A stretch of 64,000 nucleotides of DNA from Trichuris trichiura. Its lineage: Eukaryota > Nematoda > Enoplea > Trichinellida > Trichuridae. The number at the start of each line of letters is the position of its first letter. Position 1 is the stretch's first letter. Location: the NCBI GenBank assembly GCA_037903355.1, contig JBAJFE010000014.1:7777924-7841923 (forward strand), read 5' to 3'. A program made the translations under genes and the position numbers. Positions 55,247-64,000 of the stretch are shown here, one piece after another. The notes under the pieces were generated by a model. The model had not been told where the DNA came from. It ran no database searches and saw nothing but the letters and a program-made list of their open reading frames with translations.

Positions 55247-57041
55247 TAGTCACCAAGGCTGACAAAGGCAATGTAGTGGTTCTTCTGGACAAGACGAATT
55301 ATGTTGACAAAATGTTATCGTTATTAAACAGCACCACTTACACGCCCATTCAGTCAGATCCAACTCCACAGGCTAGAACGGAGCTGATGAATATCCTGCA
55401 GTCCGTCGCGGAACTTTCCAAGGAGAATACCATCACCTCCATCCGAAAATGGTTGTACTTCAACAGCAACACCGTGTGCCCTGAGCTCTACGGCCTTCCA
55501 AAGGTCCACATACCTGGGATTCCTTTGAGACCAGTTGTGTGCAGTGTTAACAGCGTTACATCACAACTGTGTGTTTACCTCAGAGGTATCATCCAGCCGT
55601 TGACCGGAGGAAGGGACTCTCACGTCACCAACCATAAAGGTTTCTGCTCTACCCTGCGTTCGTTCCACGTATCTAAATCTGACTTTTTGGTAAGTTATGA
55701 TGTGAAGGACCTCTTCACCAGCATTCCCATCTCACACACCCTCGACAGACTACAGTCCCTGTTGAACAAGAACACCAGCTTAAGTGAGAGAACTAAGCTG
55801 TTTTTTTGTCAAATAATAAAGTTAGTCTCGTTTTGTATGTGTGAAGGGAACTACTTCAGGTTTCAAGAAAGCTTCTTCCGACAGAACGAGGGGGCACCAA
55901 TGGGCAGTCCGCTTTCTCCGGTCCTCGCCGAATTGTTTATGGAACACCTAGAGGAAATTGCCTTCGAAGGTTCGGGCACACCTTGAACTCCCCGTCTGTT
56001 CAAACGTTATGTTGATGACATTTTCGCTATTGATAATAAAGGACAGGAGGAAGCTCTCTTGAAACACCTGAACTCGATTTTCCCAGGAAAAATTTTCTTC
56101 ACAATTGAAAGGGAAGTAGGCAGGAAACTTCCCTTCCTGGGTGTGTTGGTTCACCGAAATGCTACGTCTTTAAGAACAACAGTATACAAGAAACCAACGC
56201 ATTCGGACAGATACCTGCATTTCTCCTCACACCATCCCATGTCAGTAAAAAAGGGGATAGTGACAGGGATGGTGGACCGCGCCATCGCAATCTGTGATCC
56301 AGAATTCCTAAATTCTCAGTTACACCACGATGTTACGACGTTGGAGAAAAATGGCTACCCAAAAACCTTCGTTACCTCCACCATAGCGCGAAGGTTAAAC
56401 CCTGCCGGCACCACTTCAAATAGTGAGGGTGATCCCCGTCCAGTCCTTACGATTCCTTACTACGTCGGCCTGGGGGAGCACTTGCAACGTTTGGGACGTC
56501 AGTACGGCTTCCGCGGTTTCTTCAAGTCTTCCCCAACCTTCGTTCTTTAGTCCGGAACGATAAGATCAAAGTTCCGTTCGAACAGAGACCAGGCGTCGTT
56601 TATGTGTTTAATTGTGACTGCAACGCCTCCTACATAGGAGAAACGGGCAATACCCTATTTGACAGATTTAAAGAACACGTGAATGCGCTCAACAGCTACC
56701 GGATCGCGGAAGTTGAGTTGAATGGAATATACAGGACACATGGGGGACGTCCAAGAACAATTCCACCATTACAAGCCATGGAAAAAGCGATGAACACCTC
56801 CGCAGTCGCTGAGCATTCCTCTCAGTGCTCACGTGACCTGCACCCGACGATTATTTGCCGGGAGAGCCATTTCCGCCTCAGGCAAATAAAGGAGTCTATG
56901 ATCTTTCGCAATAACACATCCATTAACCGTAACAAAGGGGTGGAGATCAGCTCGAAATGGACATCTGTTATCAGTAAAACGGGTTGTTGTTCCATACCGA
57001 CTGGCGTCCCCTCCCTTCCTATAAATACCCTAACATCGTAG
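55246..57041 (+). pseudogene. PLE RT plus GIY-YIG, right arm
   Basis: Mirror of 19739-21534. One frame continues from 55276 through the TGA at 55984-55986 and the YVDD motif to about 56535, then the C-run deletion shifts it into the GIY-YIG frame (56604-57041). Confidence 0.87.
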
Positions 57042-57063
57042 TAAAAGTGACATACCACCATCG

Positions 57064-57094
57064 CTGACGACGGGACAAGGCTAGTCCCGAAAGC
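57064..57094 (+). ncRNA. Hammerhead-like motif (mirror of 19.7 kb)
   Basis: CTGACGA, CGGGAC/GTCCCG, AAAGC on the plus strand, 23 bp after the end of the PLE frame. Confidence 0.6.
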
Positions 57095-57440
57095 TACGAA
57101 TCTGTCAAGTGATTGTTCTAAATTTTTCCTTAATAATTGCTCATCCATCCGTTGGCAGAGCATTTGCTTCAGTTTGATTCCAGACTCCAACGGGCAAGAG
57201 AACGTACCGTATAAAGAAGTTTGGAAAAGATAAGTACCTAAATGTAATACTTAGCCTTTTTTCTAGTTCGACACAGTGAACGTGTGCCGTCATCATAAAC
57301 GCTTGTTTTACGGAAGCGTGACGACTGGTGCAGCAGCTGAAACGAGACGACTGGAAGACGTGAGTTCTTATGCTATCGTGAAGGTTATTCAGATTATTTT
57401 CTATGTTGTAACGCACCAGAAACAGTTTTAGGCAGCAGTT

Positions 57441-57665
57441 TTGAAAATGAGCCCAAAGGCAATACGGCGCTATAAAAAAACTTATGGGCTTGATGTTGAC
57501 TCAAGTCTGCCCGATGAAGAGGTCATCGACTTGATGGTGAAGCATTGCCTTTCTCAATCCGAAGACCCGAACGAAATCATTCGTGATAGTTTGCGTATAC
57601 TGAGGTCTAGTACACCTGTAGATAGCGGCGGCGAAGAAGAATGCAGTGATATAAACGGTGCTTAA
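57441..57665 (+). CDS. Small 74-aa ORF, right arm
   Basis: Identical to 19115-19339 (KAIRRYKKTYGLDVD). Same uncertainty: weak SAP30-like pattern, transposase tail, or chance. Confidence 0.25.
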   Translation: MKMSPKAIRRYKKTYGLDVDSSLPDEEVIDLMVKHCLSQSEDPNEIIRDSLRILRSSTPVDSGGEEECSDINGA

Positions 57666-57753
57666 ATACCGTACTCGCTTTTGTCATCATTGTACAGTAT
57701 TTAGTCTCGGTTTTAAATAGTACACCGTTTATCGAAATTCGTGAAGAATATCG

Positions 57754-57786
57754 AGCTTTCGGGGCAACGACTGGTACCGTCATCAA
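57754..57786 (-). ncRNA. Degenerate hammerhead-like motif (mirror of 19.0 kb)
   Basis: TTGATGA with imperfect stem II and AAAGCTC on the minus strand. Confidence 0.35.
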
Positions 57787-57789
57787 CAT

Positions 57790-58962
57790 GGATCAAAGCA
57801 AAGACCGGAAAGACAAGTTCTGTCAGCATTCAAAATGGTCAAGTCCGGCAAACGATTTATAACATCTGGGTCTACGTTTTAATGATTTTTTTTTGTGAAG
57901 GAAATGTACCTTAAGTATTTCTTAGTGTTTGTATATGTTGTAACTGCGGGTGCGAAACTGTTGCAAGCTCGCGTAAGACGCGGGACCGACACAAGCGCTT
58001 TACCAAGGAACGCAACACGACGTCGCAAGCCAAATAGCGCAGTGTCGCGAGGCACGCGTACGCCTACTATCAGTGCGATTCGCAGGAGTTAAGCATTAGC
58101 CTTATAGCGAGTACAGTAATTCGTTTAGCGGATACAAGTGTATATAATTACGATCCCGACGTTTTGTGCAAGGAAGTTTGCTATTACTGGTAATTTTCAG
58201 TACTGACTGTGATTCCCGAGTATGGATATCAGTAGAGGCCTCAATGCAGAAGGGAGTTCACATCTTTAACACAAATGTACCGACTCAGTGGTTTAGTTTT
58301 CTAAAAGTGGCTTTGAAAAAAACTCCTTACGTGGCAATATCTGTGTAAACGGAAAGACCAGTGGATGATAGCTGGCAATAGCTGAGAGAGAATTAAATTT
58401 GCCAAATAACATTCGCTGAATGGACATGTTCGGGTTTGTCAAACATGAAAACATTTTGCCTTCTTTGACGGTTTGAATTGTAAATTCATGGTTTTATCTA
58501 CCGGAGCTTTTCACAGTTTTGTTGCCGCGCCCTTAGCGAAAATGAAGAAAACAGATGGCGGCACCGTACTGCCTTAAGTAATAAATGGTTGGATAAATGA
58601 ATCGTCCACATGTAAGACCGTACGGCGAAGTCTTCTGATTTCAGCATTTCAGCTAATGGTGGAGCAAGTGGAGTCCCAAAAGTTCTGGGAAATGTTATTA
58701 ACATTACGAATTTGCTACGGTACGGTCTTCAAGGGAAATAGAAATGTTCGTATGTACCGTTAACAAAAACCCATTGTTCAAGTATGAGAATATTTGATTC
58801 CTCGACCGCTCGTTTAACGCTAAGAGCAAAACAGCTTACTCTGAAAGCTATGCTTTTCTGATAATCGTAAATAAACTCCTTTTTGCTGTAAGTTTCAAGT
58901 AAAACCGCGTGCAGTAATGAGGCGCATGAATGCTAAGATATCTCCTTTTGAAAACGCTTTAA
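57790..58962. other. Unassigned sequence, right arm
   Basis: Mirror of 17818-18990; nothing recognised. Confidence 0.4.
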
Positions 58963-60210
58963 TTGCTCTCATGGGGGACACAAGTCGTTATTCCGGAACG
59001 ACTACAAAAAAACATCTTGGAAGTGCTCCATCATGCCCACCCAGGAATGATGCGCATGAAGGCGTTGACACGTAGTTATGTGTGGTGGCCGCAAATTGAT
59101 GAAGACTTTGAACATCGAGTGGCTGATTGTGTGGACTGCCAAGTGCATCGGAATAATCCGCCTAAAGCCTCACCACGAATTTGGAACTGGACGCCGCGAC
59201 CATGGTCGCGCTTGCATATGGACTTTGCGGGTCCATTTCGGGGCAAAATGTATCTATTGGTCATGGACTCACACTCGAAATGGCTAGATGTTCAGCAAGT
59301 GGTTTCAATGGAATCTAAAAAGGTAATCCATCACTTGGCCAGGTTATTCGCAACACATGGACTGCCTGATGTTGTGGTAACTGACAATGCAGCTTCATTT
59401 GATTCAACCAACTTCCGAGAATTCTGCGCAGCAAATCGGATTACGTTCCTTAAGGTGGCTCCTTACCATCCGTTTTCTAATGGGTTGGTGGAGCGAATTG
59501 TGCAAACAACAAAACAAGCCCTTAGGGCGATGAAGCCGGATAAATGGGGAATCACACTTAGTCGATTCCTGTTTAACTACAGATTGACGCGCTACTCAGC
59601 GACGGCTCTTTCGCCAGCCGAGATACTCCTTCGACGGCGCCCAAGGTCACTATTAAATAACTTGCATCCGGACTCCTTAGAGGCATCCGTAAGAATACAG
59701 CAGGAGAATGTCGTTAACCTGGATGTAGAAGGAACGCAGAAGCATCGGACCTTCAAAGAGGGAGACCGGGTGTAGGCTCGTGATTTCCACCCACACTGCT
59801 CGACCAAGTGGGTTCCCGGAGTTATACAGGCAGTAATATCCCCACGGTCGTTCTGGGTGGAACTCGCAGAGGAAGACTTACGCGTACGTCAGTCCATTGA
59901 TCATCTGTGAAGTAGAAGAACAGGAGAAGCACCACCCAGCCCTGTGGTTGATGAGACCATACGGGGCGCCTGTTTCCCTTCTCCAATTGATGATACTGTA
60001 GCACCCAACGAAGAGCGCGAAAGATCATGCCCAAATACTTTGGAAGAGACGTTAGGACAGACGGGCCGTAGCACGCTCACGGATCACGCACCGCCTGCTC
60101 AGTTGCCAACGCCCAACAAGGAACAAACGCTGGAACATGGAGCAGTCCCTGAAGAGAGACTAGTACGCCGAATTCGGCGTCCCAAGTACTTAGATGATTA
60201 TGTCACTTAG
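58963..60210 (+). pseudogene. Ty3/gypsy integrase region, right arm
   Basis: Mirror of 16570-17817. A single frame from LSWGTQVVIPERL to KYLDDYVT is interrupted by TAG at 59773-59775 and TGA at 59908-59910. The DDE residues lie in HMDFAGPF, VVTDNAASF and SNGLVERIV. Confidence 0.85.
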
Positions 60211-60383
60211 GGCGGGCGGATGTTGTGTCCGAAGGACCATGCATCTGAACCCGCGGACCATTGTTGCCCACTTGGTTTATAGTAGTGCAGTTTTATCAGA
60301 CAGGGGCCGATTACTGACCTAATTGTTGGATTTTTATGCGTTGTTACTGATTAAAGGCTCGGACGAACAAGCACGTAATAGTA

Positions 60384-61576
60384 CAGTCGGCTCTCGTTAT
60401 CCGCGGGTTCTATACAAACGCGGTTTGCCCGGCGTGAAATAGTGACGTCATTTTTTACACGCCCGTATACGAGGTAAAACTTAGAACAGTTAGTGGTTGC
60501 TGGAAGCGTTTGTGGGGAGGACGCAGTCAGTGAATGCGAAAACTTAGGTGCCATCGATGAGGAGGTCATGGACCTAGCGAATATTGCCAAAGAATTGGGA
60601 GTTGAGGATTTTTCCGACATGTTAGAAGACGATATCAGGGAGCGCATAGAAGATTGTGGAAAACCGTTCACCAACGAGGAACTCGAGGAACTGATGCAAT
60701 CACCTACCGGCAGCGGCGACGACGTTATGGAAGATACAGGAGCTTAAACACCCTCAGATTGAACGCTGCAAAAGCTTGCCAGTATTTTCCGGCAAGGGCA
60801 GGTTCTAAAGAATATGACTGCTGAATACGATCCATCCATGAAACGTGACATCATGGTTACACGAGGAATAACGGCTTCGTTGAAGCCGCTACAAGATTTA
60901 TTCGATGAAGCGAAGAAAAGGGAGAGACAGCTCCCTGTAACAATGTTTTTAAATAAAGCTCCGGCAGCTGCGGAACCTAACATTTTAAGACGAGAAGTTT
61001 CGCTACCAATAAGTTCAAGAAACTCTAGGATTGGCTGATCTCTAAGAGATTTGTGCCCATCTACAAAAAGTGGGTAAATTGTCTGATTGCTGGTACCCAA
61101 ACGTTTCTGCCGCAGGCGTTTTGTCCTATGTGAATGTGTTCTATGTGATGTTCAGTATTTCTGCTTAAGTGCGACTGTATGTTTTATATTTCCCTGCTCT
61201 GTATCCATTCCGCGCACCAGTACATCGCTTAGCTCATTAAAGCAAGGCTATTCCCACTAGTTTAGAGAAAGAGATTTTTACTTTCATCCTTCCTTGTATC
61301 TAACGGCCTGGTCTCTGATGGCTGACATTATTGGACAAGCGCTGTCTCATTGAGGTCCTTATCTCGTGGCTGGATTCCGTAGTACCAAGCTTCGAAGGAT
61401 CACTAGGTATGATAACCGTTCTGGAAGCCATTCAAAGGGGCAGGACGAAATACGCGGCTAGAGTATAAGCTATTTGGCCTTTTTCATAGGGTATCCTACA
61501 TAACGCAGATTCAGCTTAAAGCGGTAAAAGGTTGAAAATTTTAGACGAATTAACCGCGGATAACGAGATCCCTCTT
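60384..61576 (+). mobile_element. Internally deleted Tigger, right arm
   Basis: Mirror of 15204-16396 with TA on both sides (60382-60383 and 61577-61578). Confidence 0.7.
60484..61038 (+). pseudogene. Tigger transposase C-terminal remnant, right arm
   Basis: Mirror of 15742-16296. One frame with stops at 60745-60747 and about 60760; contains TNEELEELMQS. Confidence 0.65.
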
Positions 61577-61888
61577 TATTTGGCTTGCTGAGGGTTGTTA
61601 CGGAATCGTTTTTATTTTAAACTGCTTAACACGGCAATCGTACTTGATTTCCATTTATTAGTTTACAGCGGAATAAATGTTCTGAAGTTATCGTTAGTTT
61701 AATAGTGTTCTTCATGTGGATCATCTGAGGTTATCGATTTAAGAGTGTTATTTATCTGGATCAACACAACTGATGGTTTTGGTAAGTCCCCTTTCTCTTA
61801 TCTTTTAAAACGTAGGACCGTTCTCTCCCATTGCAGTGGTAATTATTCATAATTTGTGATGTTTCTTTATTACGTTTTTTATATAAGT

Positions 61889-61891
<3 letters not shown>

Positions 61892-61925
<34 letters not shown>
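61892..61925 (+). repeat. (GA)n microsatellite, right arm
   Basis: Seventeen GA units, the same length as in the left arm, although such repeats change length quickly. Confidence 0.95.
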
Positions 61926-61927
<2 letters not shown>

Positions 61928-62448
61928 GTTTCAGCTATGGGCGTTCTAGAGGTTTTGCGGCGTGTAGCGTTGTCACGGGGCACAACACCGGATCTTTACG
62001 CGCCTTTCCCTTGGAAGTGCAGGGGAAAATCAAAGGGTAATGCGCGACTCCACTGCTTACTGAAATGTGATTAGCGGAACAACGGGAGAGACGTTTTACT
62101 GCGGGTGACTAAACACAAGCTGAGCAACTAGCATGGGCAGCACAACGGCGCATCAGTAGCACATGCAGGAGGTGCGGTTATTGACCCGCGGAATACCTGC
62201 TGAGGAATTCCGTTACACTGCAAGGGAACTGGGGTTGCAGGTGGCACTGATGCGGTTACTGACCCATGCAAAAGAGTGAAGGTTAAGGAACGAAACAGCT
62301 CTGCATGGATTGTTGGCACCGGGAGTACAATTGAGCAGCAGTGCTTTATGCTCGGGGTTCGGTTAGAAGTGTTTCGTGGAAAACATCGAAGGTCAACGCT
62401 CCGATCCGCGTTGCGCCTTGGTAAACGGCGTAAAGCTCATTCTGCGTT

Positions 62449-63493
62449 ATGAGTACGCGAAAGGGCGTCCGAAAGAAGACAACCTGGCTGCACAAGTCGG
62501 TGAAACATGAAGAAACAGCGGTGCAGTTCCTGCGCGGTAAAAGGCTGTTGCGCAGTGACAGGCTGCACCCCTCGTGGGGACAGACGATGTGTCTAAGGCG
62601 CGGCGGCATGGCCTGGCGTTGCTTCAAATAGTCCTGCCGCAAGGAATCGTCTATACGCAAAGGCACGTCGTTCGAAGGTAAGCGCACTAGGTGCAGTGAC
62701 CGTTTTGAGTGCGACAGTGCAATGTGTCCATTACAGCCCCTCGTCACCAGGTGAAATTCCAGAAGGCCGTCGAAATCATATTCTTGTAGAGTCGAGGGTA
62801 CGCCTCAGTGAAATTCTGCAAAGACGAGCTGGGTAGTAGTCCACGCGTCTTGTATTGTTGCTATAGGCATTATCTATTTTTCAGGGCTCAATAAGAGCGT
62901 CGCAGTCCGCTGGAAAGGCACCTGCGGCAAGTTGCAGCAGAAGCGCTGGCCAAAGCACTGGTGCAACTGGGTGGACCATCGAGGACGGTGGAGCTGGACA
63001 TTTGGCTGTTCTACCGGAGGAAGTACAACAAGGGGAAGAAACACCTACAGCAGTGGGTCCTTTAGAGGCACATGCTGGGAAACGGGCGAAGCCTTTGTTT
63101 TACCTGTGGAAAACCACCCGTCTGGCACGCTGCTTCCCATTATACACAGGCACGTAAGGCCTGGGTCTACGGTGATCACGTACGAGTGGCGTGCGTACCT
63201 GTCTCAGCCGCGAGCTGTACACGCACCTGCGACTGAACCACTCGGCGAGCTTTGTGGATCGAGGCACGGGTGCGCACACGCAGTCCGTGGTATCGCTGTG
63301 GATGCAGGCCAAGCGGGGCAATAAGCGGCGATGTGGAACGCGTCAACGCGCGCTCCCGTTGCACTTCTGCGATCTCAAGTGAAGGAAGCGATTGGGAGCC
63401 TCTGACGCATTCGACGCTATCCTCGGCGACATCCTCAGGTTGCACCTGCCTCGAGTGGACGCGCCGCCTGCGCCTGTTTCCTTGCAGCAGTGA
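62449..63493 (+). pseudogene. Merlin transposase pseudogene, right arm
   Basis: Mirror of 13287-14332. TAG at 62629-62631; first intron begins gtaagc near 62678, second ends tttcag near 62884; three frames are needed for the catalytic core. Confidence 0.78.
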
Positions 63494-63748
63494 ACGGTAT
63501 GTAGTTTGTTTACGTTTATTTTTTCCATGCGCGTCACAATCATCAGGTTGCACTCGCCCCGAGTGGACGCGCCGCCTGCGCCTGTTTGCCAGCCGCAGTG
63601 AAGGGTACGCAGTTTTTTTTGCGGTTATTTTCTGTATGCGCGATACTATCATCAGGTTGAACGGGCCCTCCAGCGCCTGTCTCTATGTCGCAGTAAACGG
63701 TATGTACGCTTATTTACGTTTACTTTCTCTGTGCGCGTTACTCGCATC
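63427..63748 (+). repeat. Three ~107-bp tandem units at Merlin gene end, right arm
   Basis: Mirror of 13032-13353; units begin near 63433, 63540 and 63648 at tcaggttgcac/tcaggttgaac. Confidence 0.8.
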
Positions 63749-63787
63749 TTGTCCGTCAGCCGCCCCACCGTCTGAGAAGTCGTAGCA

Positions 63788-64000
63788 GAATTGCCGCGGG
63801 AGAGCGTAGCTGCTTGAGCGATTCTTCGAGCTTAAGCGGAAGAGTTTATTGCAGAAGAAGTGCGTGGCATAACGCTATGTACACAACGATACAGATAATA
63901 GCGATACGGTAGTATGGCGCTCCTCAGACCTTTTCCGTCTGTTCTCTGCCCGTCAACATGCGTGGCTTTATACCCTTCTGCAGTTGTTTTGCAGAGGGAT
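63788..64000 (-). mobile_element. Possible LTR fragment, right arm, cut by window end
   Basis: Mirror of the 12750-12992 candidate with AATAAA and TATAAAG on the minus strand (63845-63850 and 63966-63972). Confidence 0.3.

Larger units (their letters stand above)
54077..57221. mobile_element. PLE inverted pair, right arm
   Basis: Mirror of 19559-22703. Here the truncated copy reads on the minus strand and the longer one on the plus strand, meeting at about 55246. Confidence 0.85.
60221..61768 (+). mobile_element. Gypsy 3' LTR interrupted by Tigger, right arm
   Basis: Mirror of 15012-16559. Polypurine tract at 60210-60220, tgttgtgtcc at 60221, outer end at tcaacaca (61761-61768) inferred. 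Confidence 0.45.
62030..63760 (+). mobile_element. Degenerate Merlin element, right arm
   Basis: Mirror of 13020-14750. Confidence 0.65.
40482..64000. repeat. Right arm of giant inverted repeat
   Basis: Mirror of 12780-36298. It begins at the first base of the hAT-A terminal inverted repeat (cagtgattcccaac) and is still matching at the last base of the window, so its outer end is not seen. The 4183-bp spacer 36299-40481 is not repeated. All elements annotated in the left arm recur here in reverse order and opposite strand. Confidence 0.97.

Noticed and set aside
63427..63748. CRISPR-like array
   Set aside because: Only three adjacent ~107-bp units, with no alternating unique spacers; they contain transposase codons.
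1..64000. Host protein-coding genes, tRNA or rRNA genes
   Set aside because: None could be supported; every recognisable coding segment belongs to a transposable element.

Overview
The window looks like intergenic DNA from an animal genome, most probably an arthropod (a tick or other chelicerate is my guess from the mix of element families, not something the sequence proves). It has dense spliceosomal-type introns only inside a transposase, many superfamilies of eukaryotic transposable elements, no bacterial-style operons, and no rRNA, tRNA or convincing host gene. Essentially everything I can name is a transposable element (TE), a TE fragment, or a repeat.

The dominant structure is a giant inverted repeat. 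Positions x and 76780-x are complementary from 12780 to 36298 (left arm) and from 40482 to 64000 (right arm). The arms are at least 23.5 kb each and the right arm runs off the window. They flank a 4.18 kb unique spacer (36299-40481). Every translated ORF pair I compared in the outer 20.9 kb is identical, while the innermost 2.6 kb (33725-36298 versus 40482-43055) carries about 1-2 % substitutions plus small indels. The inner boundary of both arms is exactly the terminus of a hAT transposon.

Left unique part (1-12779): a hAT element (family A, 1-4504, 5' end outside the window); a complete Merlin (IS1595-like) DNA transposon with perfect 8-bp target duplication and an apparently intact, two-intron transposase gene (4892-6897); fragments of Penelope-like elements (PLEs) with hammerhead-like RNA motifs; a Merlin deletion derivative carrying a nested 164-bp hammerhead-containing insertion; a pogo/Tigger MITE (9452-9685); and a truncated hAT family B copy (10650-11881).

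Each arm, read from the outside inward: possible LTR fragment; broken Merlin with 107-bp tandem repeats of its 3' end; microsatellite; Ty3/gypsy integrase fragment with polypurine tract and 3' LTR interrupted by a Tigger fragment; a small ORF of uncertain nature; a PLE inverted pair (reverse transcriptase plus GIY-YIG); a foldback MITE; about 2.8 kb with nothing recognised; a PLE foldback one of whose halves is split by a full-length hAT-B element; a hAT-B deletion derivative carrying a solo LTR; rearranged gypsy RNase H/integrase pieces; and hAT-A. The spacer holds a PLE hairpin, a solo LTR of the same family with perfect 5-bp target duplication, and a broken Tigger transposase gene.

The elements are nested, so relative ages can be read: gypsy before Tigger, PLE foldback before hAT-B, hAT-B derivative before its LTR. 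All of these precede the inverted duplication (or the assembly event that produced it). Nothing here suggests genes cooperating in a pathway. The strongest leads for something new are the palindrome with a transposon-defined breakpoint, the intact intron-bearing Merlin, and the family of covarying hammerhead-like motifs.
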